This document shows positions 1 through 9,295 of a stretch of DNA of 41,992 nucleotides, piece by piece. Position 1 is the stretch's first letter; each line of letters begins with the position of its first letter. The DNA comes from Candidatus Galloscillospira stercoripullorum (GTDB lineage Bacteria > Bacillota > Clostridia > Oscillospirales > Oscillospiraceae). The translations under genes and the position numbers were made by a program. Below the pieces are notes generated by a model. It was not told where the DNA came from. It searched no databases and saw only the letters and a program-made list of their open reading frames with translations. Location of the stretch: positions 1 through 41,992 of the forward strand of contig DVLB01000062.1 in the NCBI GenBank assembly GCA_018715695.1, read 5' to 3'.

Positions 1-780
1 GTTGCGCACGATGTTGAACACGGAGATGGCCAGCACCAGCAGCTGCACGGCGTTGAAGGCCTTCTCCACCGTCTCTTCCTTGCACTTCTTGTTCAGGCTG
101 GCACCGATGAAGCCGCCTGCGATGGCTCCCACCACCATGACAGGGGCCATGGACAGGTCGAAGCCGCCGAAGCTGGTGGTGAGCGCCACGGTGGTGAGCT
201 TGGAAATCTGGGCGAAGAGGATGGTCACCAGGGAGCAGACCGTGGCGGTCTTGGTGTCGAAGGAGAACAGGTAGATGATGAGGGCCACGTTGATGGGCCC
301 GCCGCCGATGCCCAGGAAGGAGGAGCAGATCCCCAGGAACGCGCCCACCAGCAGGGAAACCACCAGTCCCCGCAGCTGCTTGCTGGGGATGCGGCTCTTG
401 TTCTTCATATAGAGGAACACGGCCAGGATGAGCAGGGACAGTGCCACATTCTGCACCACCGTGACGGCGGCGTTGGCCTGCAGGGCGTCCACGATGAGCT
501 GGAGCAGCTTCTCCCCCGCCAGACCGCCCACCACCGAGCCCAGGGCCAGGGGGATGGCGGTATCAAAGGGGATCTTGGTCTTGGAGAGCATCTGCTTGCC
601 GATGGAGACCACCGACATGGAGAACACGGTGATGGAGGAGAGGACCCCGATGGTCTGCACGTCGAAGCCCTGGAGCACGTCCATCAGCGGCTTGATGATG
701 ACGCCGCCCCCCATACCGGTGAGGGACCCCACCGTGGTGGCGCCGATGGCGATGAGAAAATAGAGTATGTACTGGAACAA
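1..780 (-). CDS. Sulfite exporter TauE/SafE family permease (3' end beyond window)
   Basis: Minus-strand reading from TTG at 780 (FQYILYFLIAIGATTVGSLTGMGGGVIIKPLMDV...) is open to the window edge; hydrophobic, with GMGGG/GIGGG motifs typical of TauE/SafE; GAGGGGG RBS upstream. Confidence 0.85.
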   Translation of the reverse strand, partial: MFQYILYFLIAIGATTVGSLTGMGGGVIIKPLMDVLQGFDVQTIGVLSSITVFSMSVVSIGKQMLSKTKIPFDTAIPLALGSVVGGLAGEKLLQLIVDALQANAAVTVVQNVALSLLILAVFLYMKNKSRIPSKQLRGLVVSLLVGAFLGICSSFLGIGGGPINVALIIYLFSFDTKTATVCSLVTILFAQISKLTTVALTTSFGGFDLSMAPVMVVGAIAGGFIGASLNKKCKEETVEKAFNAVQLLVLAISVFNIVRN

Positions 781-830
781 AGGTATTCCCCCTCAAGTTT
801 GCTTGCGCACACGGCGCGGAAGCAAGGCCC

Positions 831-1205
831 TCAGCGGACGGCCACGGCCTCGATCTCAAAGAGGCCGCCCTTGGGCAGCTCCTTCACCGCCACGCAGGAG
901 CGGGCGGGCGCCTCGCCGGGGAAGAACTGGGCGTAGATCTGGTTGATGGCGGCAAAGTCGGCCATGTCGGCCAGGAACACGGTGGTCTTGACCACGTCGG
1001 AAAAGTCCATGCCGGCGGCCTTAAGGACGGCGCCCAGGTTCTCCAGGGCCTGACGGGCCTGGGCCTCCACGCCCTGGGCCAGGGCGCCGGTCTCGGGGTG
1101 GAGCCCCAGCTGACCGGAGGTGTAGAGGGTGTTGCCCGAGAGCTTGGCGTGGCAGTAAGGTCCCACGGCGGCAGGAGCGCCGGGGGCGGTGATGGTCTTA
1201 TTCAT
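831..1205 (-). CDS. ridA: RidA family reactive intermediate/imine deaminase
   Basis: 124 aa, AAVGPYCHAKLSGNTLYTSGQLGLHPETG...ARSCVAVKELPKGGLFEIEAVAVR is characteristic of RidA/YjgF. Confidence 0.92.
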   Translation of the reverse strand: MNKTITAPGAPAAVGPYCHAKLSGNTLYTSGQLGLHPETGALAQGVEAQARQALENLGAVLKAAGMDFSDVVKTTVFLADMADFAAINQIYAQFFPGEAPARSCVAVKELPKGGLFEIEAVAVR

Positions 1206-1344
1206 AGAAGTTCCCTCCTTGATCGATTTTCCTTATTATAATCCATTCCGCCGCAAATTCCAAGGCCTTCTCCCCGCCCCCGGCGGCAAGAGCAGGAAAA
1301 GGGCCGGCGTCCCGGTGGTGACGCCGGCCCTCGTCTGGCTTTGG

Positions 1345-1719
1345 TTACGCCTTCCAGAGGCCGTGGAGGTTGCAGTAGGCGTAGACGCCCTCCACCTGCT
1401 CGCCCTGGGCAAGGGCGAAGGAGGCGGCGGGAGCCTGGCCGGGCTGCAGGTACTTGAGCTGATAGCCCTGGCCGGTCTGCACGGCGATCCACTCGATGAA
1501 GTGCTCAGGGAGCATGGGGTGCTCCACAGAGCCCACCTTCACGCTCACCACGCCGTCCTTCACCTCATAGACGGGCACATGCTTCTCGGTGGCGGCGTCG
1601 GTGGTGCCGGGGATCAGCTCCTCCATCTTCTCCCCGCAGCACATCACGCTCACCTTCGCGTCCTTGACCTTGGTGATGATGTTGCCGCAGTGGCGGCAAA
1701 TATAGAACTTCAGATCCAT
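1345..1719 (-). CDS. dfx: Desulfoferrodoxin / superoxide reductase
   Basis: N-terminal desulforedoxin-like CxxC..CC (FYICRHCGNIITKV...VMCCGEKMEEL) plus SOR domain EHPMLPEHFIEWI...YCNLHGLWKA. Confidence 0.95.
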   Translation of the reverse strand: MDLKFYICRHCGNIITKVKDAKVSVMCCGEKMEELIPGTTDAATEKHVPVYEVKDGVVSVKVGSVEHPMLPEHFIEWIAVQTGQGYQLKYLQPGQAPAASFALAQGEQVEGVYAYCNLHGLWKA

Positions 1720-1814
1720 GCTTATTCTCTCCTTTATCCTTATATTGGGGTCTTCTAGGGGGCATTATACCACGCCGGGGCCGCCATGTATAGCGGCAGG
1801 AAAACTTTTTCCAC

Positions 1815-2303
1815 TCACTGTCCGGCCAGGGTCTCGGGCTCCAGTCCGCACAGCAGCAGTACCCCCACCGCCGCCAGCCACGTCTTGGGCGGGAAGCGGG
1901 CGGAAAAGGGCAGCACCAGCTCCTGCTCCTCCACCACCCTGCCCTCCAGGGTCACCAGCTCCCGCTGGAGCGCCAGGGAGGCCCGGTCCCCCTCCAGACT
2001 GGAGAAGGTAAGGGTATCCTTGGGTGAGGTGCCGTAGCTCACGGCGTACTCCGACTCGATCTGCCGGCCCAGAGGTCCCGCGTCCCCGGGCAGCAGCAGG
2101 CAACGGCACCGAGCGCTGCCCTGGGGCCGCTGCTCCTCCCCCGCCAGGGGCGAGACCACCAGCAGGTCCAGTCTCATGGTCTCAAACTCCGCCAGGTACC
2201 GCCCCGACACCATGTGAGGATAAGGTCGCCCGTTCCCCTCCCAGGCCCCCCGCACCGCGCGAAAGATCCCCTCGTCTTTCTCCCAAATCCCGATGTGTAC
2301 CAC
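1815..2303 (-). CDS. Hypothetical protein
   Basis: ORF 1815-2444; GTG at 2303 preceded by AAGAGGTGG is a plausible start ([19 protein letters not shown]...); divergent from proS. No family recognised. Confidence 0.6.
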   Translation of the reverse strand: MVHIGIWEKDEGIFRAVRGAWEGNGRPYPHMVSGRYLAEFETMRLDLLVVSPLAGEEQRPQGSARCRCLLLPGDAGPLGRQIESEYAVSYGTSPKDTLTFSSLEGDRASLALQRELVTLEGRVVEEQELVLPFSARFPPKTWLAAVGVLLLCGLEPETLAGQ

Positions 2304-2365
2304 GCCAAACCACCTCTTGCCATACAGTTTGCGCCCTTTCCTCCATTCTATACCAGCCGCGGCCC

Positions 2366-2394
2366 TTGACTTTTCCCCCCCGGGTGCATAGAAT
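2366..2394 (+). promoter_or_regulatory. Sigma-A-like promoter for proS
   Basis: TTGACT (2366-2371), 17-nt spacer, TAGAAT (2389-2394). Confidence 0.65.
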
Positions 2395-2437
2395 AAGGGA
2401 CGATACGGACAAATTTCGTTGCAAAGGATTGAGATAC

Positions 2438-3877
2438 ATGGCACAGGACAAAAAGCAGGTGGAGCAGATCACCGATATGGAGGTGGACTTCGCCAAGTGG
2501 TACACCGACGTGTGCACCAAGGCCGAGCTCATCGACTACTCCAGCATCAAGGGCATGTTCATCTACCGGCCCTACGGCTACGCCATCTGGGAGAACATCC
2601 AGAAGGCGCTGGACGAGAAGTTCAAGGAGACCGGGCACGAGAACGTGTACCTGCCCATGCTCATCCCCGAGAGCCTCTTGCAGAAGGAGAAGGACCATGT
2701 GGAGGGCTTTGCCCCCGAGTGCGCCTGGGTCACCCAGGGCGGCAGCGAGAAGCTGGAGGAGCGCTACTGCATCCGGCCCACCAGCGAGACGCTGTTCTGT
2801 GAGCACTATAAGAACATCATCCACTCCCACCGGGACCTGCCCAAGCTCTACAACCAGTGGTGCAGTGTGCTGCGCTGGGAGAAGACCTCCCGCCCCTTCC
2901 TGCGTCACCGGGAATTCCTGTGGCAGGAGGGCCACACCATGCACGCCACCGAGGATGAGGCCCGCTCCGAGACCCAGCAGATGCTGAACATCTACGCCGA
3001 CTTCCTGGAGAACGTGCTGGCCATGCCGGTGGTCAAGTGCCGCAAGACCGACAAGGAGAAGTTCAACGGCGCCGAAGAGACCTACACCGTGGAGTGCATG
3101 ATGCACGACAAGAAGGCCCTCCAGGCCGGCACCAGCCACTACTTCGGCGACGGCTTCGCCCGGGCCTTCGACATCACCTTCACCGGCTCGGACAACCAGC
3201 TCCACCACCCCCACCAGACCTCCTGGGGCGTGTCCACCCGGATGATCGGCGGCCTTATCATGACCCACGGGGACAACTCCGGCCTGGTGCTGCCCCCCCG
3301 CATCGCCCCCATCCAGGTCATCGTCATCCCCGTGGCCCAGCACAAGGAAGGGGTCATCGAGGCCAACCAGGCCGTGGTGGACCGGCTGAAAGCCGCCGGC
3401 TTCCGGGTGAAGATGGACGCCTCCGAGCAGTCCCCCGGCTGGAAGTTCGCCCAGTACGAGATGAAGGGCGTCCCCCTGCGCCTGGAGCTGGGTCCCAAGG
3501 ACATGGAGAAGAACCAGTGCGTGCTGGTGCGCCGGGACAGCGGCGAGAAGAGCTTTGTGTCCCTGGACGACATCGAGAGCACCGTGGCCGCCATGCTGGA
3601 CTCCATCCACGACGGGCTCTACGCCAAGGCCAAGCGCAACCTGGAGGAGAACACCTACGCCTGCTCCACCCTGGAGGAGGTCAAGGAGAAGATGGCCTCC
3701 CGGGGCGGCTTCGCCAAGACCATGTGGTGCGGAGACGAAGCCTGCGAGATCGCCATGAAGGAGCAGGCCGGGGTCACCTCCCGCTGCATCCCCTTCCACC
3801 AGGAGCACCTGGGAGACGTTTGCCCGGTGTGCGGAAAACCGGCCAAGCACATGGTCTACTGGGGCGTGGCGTACTAA
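2438..3877 (+). CDS. proS: Prolyl-tRNA synthetase
   Basis: [52 protein letters not shown]...RPTSET...[21 protein letters not shown]; ProRS type 3 (short form). Confidence 0.97.
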   Translation: MAQDKKQVEQITDMEVDFAKWYTDVCTKAELIDYSSIKGMFIYRPYGYAIWENIQKALDEKFKETGHENVYLPMLIPESLLQKEKDHVEGFAPECAWVTQGGSEKLEERYCIRPTSETLFCEHYKNIIHSHRDLPKLYNQWCSVLRWEKTSRPFLRHREFLWQEGHTMHATEDEARSETQQMLNIYADFLENVLAMPVVKCRKTDKEKFNGAEETYTVECMMHDKKALQAGTSHYFGDGFARAFDITFTGSDNQLHHPHQTSWGVSTRMIGGLIMTHGDNSGLVLPPRIAPIQVIVIPVAQHKEGVIEANQAVVDRLKAAGFRVKMDASEQSPGWKFAQYEMKGVPLRLELGPKDMEKNQCVLVRRDSGEKSFVSLDDIESTVAAMLDSIHDGLYAKAKRNLEENTYACSTLEEVKEKMASRGGFAKTMWCGDEACEIAMKEQAGVTSRCIPFHQEHLGDVCPVCGKPAKHMVYWGVAY

Positions 3878-3897
3878 ATTTCTTTTCCCGAGATTAC

Positions 3898-3927
3898 GGG
3901 GACCGGCCTTGCGCCGGTCCCCTTTCC
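3898..3927 (+). terminator. Rho-independent terminator after proS
   Basis: GGGACCGGC-CTT-GCGCCGGTCCCC followed by TTT. Confidence 0.7.
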
Positions 3928-3938
3928 CCCGCCCCTCT

Positions 3939-3955
3939 TATCTTAAAATAAGATA
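3939..3955. promoter_or_regulatory. Perfect palindrome upstream of XRE regulator (putative operator)
   Basis: TATCTTA-AAA-TAAGATA, 7-bp perfect arms, 24 bp before the start codon. Confidence 0.5.
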
Positions 3956-3978
3956 TTGCTGGAAAGTGCGGTGATGGC

Positions 3979-4224
3979 ATGAAGCTGGAACCTCTGCGCT
4001 ATGAGCGGATCAGAGCTCTGCGGCTCGACCGGGACCTGACCCAGGAGGCGGTGGCCGCCTTTCTCCACGTCAAGCAGAATACCTATTCCCAGTATGAGAC
4101 CGGCACGCTCAACTACCCGCTGGAGGTGGTGGCGGCGCTGGCCGTCTTTTACGGCACCAGCGTGGACTACCTCCTGGGTCTTACCGACGAGAAGGCCCCC
4201 TATCCCCGCCGGGGGGAGCGGTGA
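3979..4224 (+). CDS. XRE family HTH transcriptional regulator
   Basis: LRYERIRALRLDRDLTQEAVAAFLHVKQNTYSQYETGTLNYPLEVVAALAVFYGTSVDYLLGLTDEK is a Cro/C1-type HTH. Confidence 0.92.
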   Translation: MKLEPLRYERIRALRLDRDLTQEAVAAFLHVKQNTYSQYETGTLNYPLEVVAALAVFYGTSVDYLLGLTDEKAPYPRRGER

Positions 4225-4233
4225 AATTTTCGG

Positions 4234-4262
4234 TTGCAATTCCATCGCCGCGGGGGTATAAT
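4234..4262 (+). promoter_or_regulatory. Sigma-A promoter for the aroF leader/shikimate operon
   Basis: TTGCAA (4234-4239), 17-nt spacer, TATAAT (4257-4262). Confidence 0.75.
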
Positions 4263-4293
4263 GTACCCAAATCTATCCCGTATGAGGTATCTT

Positions 4294-4386
4294 ATGAAGG
4301 CTTCCGCCCTCACAACTGCATCCTTCTCCTTTACCTTTGGCTGGGCCCGATTTATGGGCGCCGGCTATTTTGGCATGGGTAAATAA
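4294..4386 (+). CDS. Putative aromatic-amino-acid leader peptide (MKASALTTASFSFTFGWARFMGAGYFGMGK)
   Basis: 30-codon ORF with GAGGT SD 5 nt upstream, just downstream of the promoter; 5 Phe, 1 Trp, 1 Tyr; followed by a terminator and then aroF. Confidence 0.8.
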   Translation: MKASALTTASFSFTFGWARFMGAGYFGMGK

Positions 4387-4390
4387 GAGG

Positions 4391-4490
4391 GATGAAATGA
4401 ATGTCCGGCCCCCCTTGGGTGCCGGAGCCCCCTTCCGTAGGAAAAGCGGAGGGCACATTGATTTCATCAATGTGCCCTCCTTTTTATTTT
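4391..4490 (+). promoter_or_regulatory. Transcription attenuator (antiterminator plus intrinsic terminator) upstream of aroF
   Basis: Terminator GGAGGGCACATTGAT-TTC-ATCAATGTGCCCTCC-TTTTTATTTT (4448-4490); upstream GATGAAATGAATGT (4391-4404) is complementary at 13/14 positions to ACATTGATTTCATC (4455-4468) in the terminator 5' arm/loop. Confidence 0.8.
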
Positions 4491-4522
4491 GTTTATCTTC
4501 AAGAGAGAAAGGATCGAGAATT

Positions 4523-5542
4523 ATGGTCGTCATCATGAAGCCGGGCACGAAGCCCGAACGCATCCACGCCCTGGTGGAAAAGCTGGAACAGGACTACGGC
4601 GTGAAGGTGGGCATCACCAACGGCGTGGGCTGCTCCATCCTGGGTCTGGTGGGCGACACCACCGAGATCGACATTAACAAGCTCTCCATCAACGAGGATG
4701 TGGAGCGGGTCATGCGGGTGCAGGAGCCCTACAAGAAAGCAAACCGCAAGTTCCACCCGGAGGACACGGTGGTGGACGTGGGCGGCGTGAAGGTGGGCGG
4801 CGGCAGCTTCACGGTCATCGCCGGGCCCTGCTCGGTGGAGAGCGAGGAGCAGATCATCGAGGTGGCCCGGGACGTGAAGGAAGCGGGAGCCTCCCTGCTC
4901 CGGGGCGGCGCCTTCAAGCCCCGCACCTCCCCCTACTCCTTCCAGGGCATGGGCACGCCGGGTCTGGATCTGCTGCTGGAGGCCAAGGAGGCCACAGGTC
5001 TTCCCATCGTCACCGAACTTATGAGCCCCAAGTTCTGCGAGCTCTTCGAGGAGAAGGTGGATCTGGTGCAGATCGGCGCCCGGAACATGCAGAACTTTGA
5101 CCTGCTCAAGGAGGCGGGCAAGATGACCAAGCCCATCCTCCTCAAGCGGGGCCTGGCCAACAGCTACGAGGAGTGGATCATGTCGGCGGAGTACATCATG
5201 GCCGCCGGCAACGAGAACGTGATCCTCTGCGAGCGGGGGGTGCGCACCTTCGAGACCTACACCCGCAACACCCTGGATCTGTCCGCCATCCCCGCCATCC
5301 GGCGCATGAGCCATCTGCCCATCGTGGTGGACCCCTCCCACGCCGCGGGCATGTACTGGATGGTGGAGCCCCTGGCCATGGCCGCCGCCGCCGTGGGGGC
5401 CGACGGTCTCATGGTGGAGGTCCACAACGACCCGCCCCACGCCAAGTGCGACGGGCAGCAGTCCCTCACGCCGGAGAAGTTCCAGCGTCTGATGGACCGC
5501 ATCACCCCCCTGGTGGACCTAATGGGCAAGAAGCTCTCCTGA
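4523..5542 (+). CDS. aroF: 3-deoxy-7-phosphoheptulonate (DAHP) synthase
   Basis: MVVIMKPGTKPERIHALVEKLEQDYGVKVG...VIAGPCSVESEEQI...RGGAFKPRTSPYSFQGMG...PIVVDPSHAAG; single-domain DAHP synthase with N-terminal ferredoxin-like domain. Confidence 0.97.
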   Translation: MVVIMKPGTKPERIHALVEKLEQDYGVKVGITNGVGCSILGLVGDTTEIDINKLSINEDVERVMRVQEPYKKANRKFHPEDTVVDVGGVKVGGGSFTVIAGPCSVESEEQIIEVARDVKEAGASLLRGGAFKPRTSPYSFQGMGTPGLDLLLEAKEATGLPIVTELMSPKFCELFEEKVDLVQIGARNMQNFDLLKEAGKMTKPILLKRGLANSYEEWIMSAEYIMAAGNENVILCERGVRTFETYTRNTLDLSAIPAIRRMSHLPIVVDPSHAAGMYWMVEPLAMAAAAVGADGLMVEVHNDPPHAKCDGQQSLTPEKFQRLMDRITPLVDLMGKKLS

Positions 5543-5582
5543 CCCCTCCGGGCCGGGAAGCGCACAGAAAGGAGTTACGGCT

Positions 5583-5915
5583 ATGGCCATGCTGGAACGA
5601 AACCTCACCGGCAATTTCGACGCGGTGCTCCGCGCTCTCCACGACGGCGTGATGAACGGCAGCATGTCCGCCTCCTTTGAGGACGGCGCAGAGTTCACCA
5701 CGGGCACGGCCCGCTGCGCCGTGCGGATGTATGAGCGGTACAGCTGGTCAGGGGGCAACCGGGTGGCCCTCTCCCTGACCCTGACGGGCTGCGGAAATAA
5801 CCTGCACCTGGTGGCCATCACCGCCGGGGGCAGCCAGGCCACCTTCTTCAAGATCAACACCTGGGGCGAGGAGGCCTTTCTGGACACCCTCTCCCAGGTG
5901 GTGGACAACCTGTAA
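5583..5915 (+). CDS. Small uncharacterised protein inside the shikimate operon (DUF6054-like, tentative)
   Basis: MAMLERNLTGNFDAVLRALHDGVMNGSMSASFEDG...ITAGGSQATFFKINTWGEEAFLDTLSQVVDNL; RBS GAAAGGAG upstream; family label from memory. Confidence 0.7.
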   Translation: MAMLERNLTGNFDAVLRALHDGVMNGSMSASFEDGAEFTTGTARCAVRMYERYSWSGGNRVALSLTLTGCGNNLHLVAITAGGSQATFFKINTWGEEAFLDTLSQVVDNL

Positions 5916-5932
5916 AAAAAGGAGTGACGGCC

Positions 5933-6997
5933 ATGAAGCGCCTCACGGTGGACCTGCCCGGCAGGGCATACGACATTCTCATTGAGCGCGGTCTCCTCTC
6001 CCGGGCGGGAGAGCTGTGCCGCGCCGCCGTGCCGAAAGCCTGCCGGCTGTTCGTGGTCACCGACAGCCATGTGGGCCCCCTGTACCTGGACAGGCTCCTC
6101 CCCTCCCTGGAGCGCGCCGGGTTTGAGACCGCCGCCTACACCGTCCCCGCCGGGGAGGGCGCCAAGTGCGCGCAGCAGCTCTCGTCGCTGTGGGAGGCCA
6201 TGATGGACGCCCGCCTCACCCGCACCGACGCTGTGGTGGCCCTGGGCGGCGGCGTGGTGGGGGACCTGGCGGGCTTTGCCGCCGCCACCATCCTGCGGGG
6301 GGTGGACTTGATCCAGATCCCCACCACCCTTCTCTCCCAGGTGGACTCCTCCGTGGGGGGCAAGGTGGCCATTGACCTTGCCCATGGCAAGAACCTGGCG
6401 GGGACCTTCTGGCAGCCCCGGCTGGTGCTCATGGACCCGGCGGTACTGGGCACGCTGGACGACTCCACCTTCGCAGACGGCATGGCGGAGGTCATCAAGT
6501 ACGGCTGCATCAAGGACGCCGCCTTCCTCTCCTGGCTGGAGCAGCGCCCCTCCCGGAGAGAGATCATGGAAGAGATCGAACACGTTTTGTATACCTGCTG
6601 CGACATGAAGCGCGCCGTCGTCATAAAGGACGAGCGGGACACCGGGGAGCGGATGCTCCTCAACTTCGGCCACACCCTGGGCCACGCTTATGAGCTGGCG
6701 GGACACTACGAGAAGTGGACCCACGGCCAGGCGGTGGCCGCGGGGATGGTAAAGGCGGCGGCGTTGGGGACGGCCCTGGGCATCACCCCTGCCGGGGTGG
6801 CAGAGCGCATCGCCGCCCTGCTGGGCTGTTTCGGTCTGCCGGTGGCCATCCCCTGCGCAAGGGAGGACTACACCGCCGCCATCGGTCTGGACAAGAAGGG
6901 GGCCGGCGGCTCCATCTCGGTGATCCTGCTGGAGCAGGCGGGGAAAGCCATCGCCTACCCCATGGAAAAATCCCGTCTGTTGGAGGAACTGGCATGA
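5933..6997 (+). CDS. aroB: 3-dehydroquinate synthase
   Basis: RTDAVVALGGGVVGDLAGFAAATILRGVDLIQIPTTLLSQVDSSVGGKVAIDLAHGKNLAGTFWQP; AAAAGGAG SD before ATG 5933. Confidence 0.97.
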   Translation: MKRLTVDLPGRAYDILIERGLLSRAGELCRAAVPKACRLFVVTDSHVGPLYLDRLLPSLERAGFETAAYTVPAGEGAKCAQQLSSLWEAMMDARLTRTDAVVALGGGVVGDLAGFAAATILRGVDLIQIPTTLLSQVDSSVGGKVAIDLAHGKNLAGTFWQPRLVLMDPAVLGTLDDSTFADGMAEVIKYGCIKDAAFLSWLEQRPSRREIMEEIEHVLYTCCDMKRAVVIKDERDTGERMLLNFGHTLGHAYELAGHYEKWTHGQAVAAGMVKAAALGTALGITPAGVAERIAALLGCFGLPVAIPCAREDYTAAIGLDKKGAGGSISVILLEQAGKAIAYPMEKSRLLEELA

Positions 6998-8244
6998 ACG
7001 TCACCATCACACCCACCGCCCTGTGCGGCGCGGTCACCCCGCCGCCCTCCAAATCGCAGTCTCACCGGCTCCTCATCGCCGCCGCCCTGGCGGAGGGGGA
7101 GAGCTTTGTGGACAATCTTGCCCACTCCCAGGACATCGACGCCACCATCTGCTGTCTGAAAGCGCTGGGGGCGCAGTTCACCCCCGAGGGCGGCGGAATG
7201 CGGGTGAAGGGCCTGGGGGCCGGGACCGCGTCCCGCCGCTTCGCCCAAGATCTGCCCCATCTGGACTGCGGGGAGAGCGGGTCCACCCTGCGTTTCCTCA
7301 TCCCGGTGGCTCTGATGCTGCGGGGAGGCGGGGTGTTCACCGGCCGGGGCCGGCTCATGGAGCGGCCCCTGGAGCCCTACTTCCAGCTGTTCCAGGAGAA
7401 GGGGATCTCCTACGAGCTCAAGGACGGCGTCCTCACGGTGCGGGGGGAGCTCACCCCCGGGGAGTACCGTCTGCCCGGGAATGTGTCCAGCCAGTTTTTT
7501 ACCGGGCTGCTCTTTGCCCTGCCCTTTTTGCCGGGGCCGTCGAACCTCATCTCCACCACGCCGCTGGAGAGCGGGGACTACATCGCCATGACCCTGGAGG
7601 CCCTGGGGGCCTTCGGCGTCGTCTTCCCCACCACCCTCTCCCGGCCGCCCCAGTACCTCCTGCCCGGCAATCAGGTCTGCCGCAGCGCCCGGGTGGCGGT
7701 GGAGGGAGACTGGTCGGGCGCCGCCTTCTGGTACGCCGCCGCCTTTCTGGGCTGCGACGTGGACGTCCGGGGTCTCAATAAAGCCTCCCTCCAGGGGGAT
7801 ATGCGCATCCTCTCCTTCTGCGAGAAGCTGCGGGGGGAGGGTCCGGTGGAGCTGGATGTGAGCGAGTGTCCCGACCTGGTGCCCCCCTTGGCGGCCATGG
7901 CGGCCCTGCGCGCCGGGGAAGCCACCCGCATCGTCAACGCCGAGCGGCTGCGCATCAAGGAGAGCGACCGGCTCTCCGCCGTCACCGACGTGCTGAGCGC
8001 CCTGGGCGCCCAGGTGGTGGAGCGTCCCGACCGTCTTCTCATCCAGGGGCAGCGCCTGCTGCGGGGCGGCGCGACGGTGGAAAGCCACAACGACCACCGC
8101 ATCGCCATGATGGCTGCCATCGCCGCCATCGGCTGTCTGGAGTCGGTCACCATCCTGGGCGGGGAGTGCGTGAAAAAGTCCTACCCCACTTTCTGGGAAG
8201 AGTACGCCGCCCTGGGCGGCCGGTTTGAGGTGAGTGAGCCATGA
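6994..8244 (+). CDS. aroA: 3-phosphoshikimate 1-carboxyvinyltransferase (EPSP synthase)
   Basis: MNVTITPTALCGAVTPPPSKSQSHRLLIAAALAEG...LDCGESGSTLRFLIPVAL...RLRIKESDRL; ATG overlaps aroB stop. Confidence 0.97.
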   Translation: MNVTITPTALCGAVTPPPSKSQSHRLLIAAALAEGESFVDNLAHSQDIDATICCLKALGAQFTPEGGGMRVKGLGAGTASRRFAQDLPHLDCGESGSTLRFLIPVALMLRGGGVFTGRGRLMERPLEPYFQLFQEKGISYELKDGVLTVRGELTPGEYRLPGNVSSQFFTGLLFALPFLPGPSNLISTTPLESGDYIAMTLEALGAFGVVFPTTLSRPPQYLLPGNQVCRSARVAVEGDWSGAAFWYAAAFLGCDVDVRGLNKASLQGDMRILSFCEKLRGEGPVELDVSECPDLVPPLAAMAALRAGEATRIVNAERLRIKESDRLSAVTDVLSALGAQVVERPDRLLIQGQRLLRGGATVESHNDHRIAMMAAIAAIGCLESVTILGGECVKKSYPTFWEEYAALGGRFEVSEP

Positions 8245-9284
8245 AATACACCATTTTCGGCGAGTCCCACGGCATGGCCATCGGCGTGGTGCTGGAGGGG
8301 GTGCCCCCCGCTCTGGAGCTGGACCTGGAGCAGGTGCAGCGGGAGCTGGACCGCCGCGCTCCCGGAAAGAACAGCCTTTCCACCGCCCGGAAGGAGAGCG
8401 ACACCGTCCACGTCCTCTCCGGCCTCTTCGAAGGCAAGACCACCGGCGCGCCCCTGTGCATGGTCATCTACAACTCCGACCAGCACTCCACCGACTACGA
8501 CTCCATCCGCTACACCCCCCGGCCCAGCCACGGGGACTACGCCGGGTTTCTCGCAAGCCTGGGGTGCAATGACTACCGGGGCGGCGGCCATTTCTCCGGC
8601 CGGCTCACCGCCCCCCTGGTGGCCGCCGGAGCGGTGGCCAAGCAGCTGCTGGCCGGGCGGGGCGTGTGGGTAGGCGCCCACATCAGCGCTGTCTACGGCA
8701 TCCTGGACCGGGCCATGGACGACCCGGAGGAGCTGCGCGCCCTGGCGGGCAGTTCCTTCCCCGTGCTGGACGAGGCCAAGGGCGAGGAGATGCGCCAGGC
8801 CATTCTGGAGGCCAAGGAGGCGCAGGACAGCGTGGGCGGGAGCATCGAGTGCGCGGTGGTTGGCCTTCCGGGGGGCCACGGAGGGCCCGACTTCGGCCGC
8901 AACGCCGAGGGCATCTTCTCCCAATACCTCTTCGCCGTACCCGCGGTGAAGGCGGTGGGCTTTGGCGCGGGGGTGAGCTTCGCCTACCTGCGGGGCAGCG
9001 AGGCAAACGACCCCTTCACCGTGGAAAACGGGCAGATCCGCACCAAGACCAACCTTTCAGGCGGCGTCAACGGCGGCATCACCAACGGCATGCCGGTGGT
9101 CTTTGAGGTCACCCTCCGACCCACCCCCTCCATCGCCCTGCCCCAGGAGAGCGTGGACCTGCGCACCGGGGAGGAAGTGGAGATCGAAATCAAGGGCCGC
9201 CACGACCCCTGCATCGTGCAGCGGGCGGTGCCCGTCATCGAGGCCGCTGCCGCCCTGGCCGCCTGCGAAGTATTGGGCATCTGA
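8241..9284 (+). CDS. aroC: Chorismate synthase
   Basis: MKYTIFGESHGMAIGVVLEGVPPALELD...RPSHGDYAGF...GGGHFSGRLTAP...LSGGVNGGITNGMP...RHDPCIVQRAVPVIEAAAALAACEVLGI. Confidence 0.97.
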   Translation: MKYTIFGESHGMAIGVVLEGVPPALELDLEQVQRELDRRAPGKNSLSTARKESDTVHVLSGLFEGKTTGAPLCMVIYNSDQHSTDYDSIRYTPRPSHGDYAGFLASLGCNDYRGGGHFSGRLTAPLVAAGAVAKQLLAGRGVWVGAHISAVYGILDRAMDDPEELRALAGSSFPVLDEAKGEEMRQAILEAKEAQDSVGGSIECAVVGLPGGHGGPDFGRNAEGIFSQYLFAVPAVKAVGFGAGVSFAYLRGSEANDPFTVENGQIRTKTNLSGGVNGGITNGMPVVFEVTLRPTPSIALPQESVDLRTGEEVEIEIKGRHDPCIVQRAVPVIEAAAALAACEVLGI

Positions 9285-9295
9285 GGGGGCGTGGC

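Noticed and set aside
2348-3850. 500-aa minus-strand ORF antisense to proS
   Set aside because: Low-complexity Gly/His/Val/Leu translation typical of the antisense frame of GC3-rich genes; proS is unambiguous.
4448-4490. T-box or trp-type TRAP leader for aroF
   Set aside because: No T-box sequence or specifier domain and no NAG repeats recognised; the short aromatic leader ORF plus antiterminator fits better.
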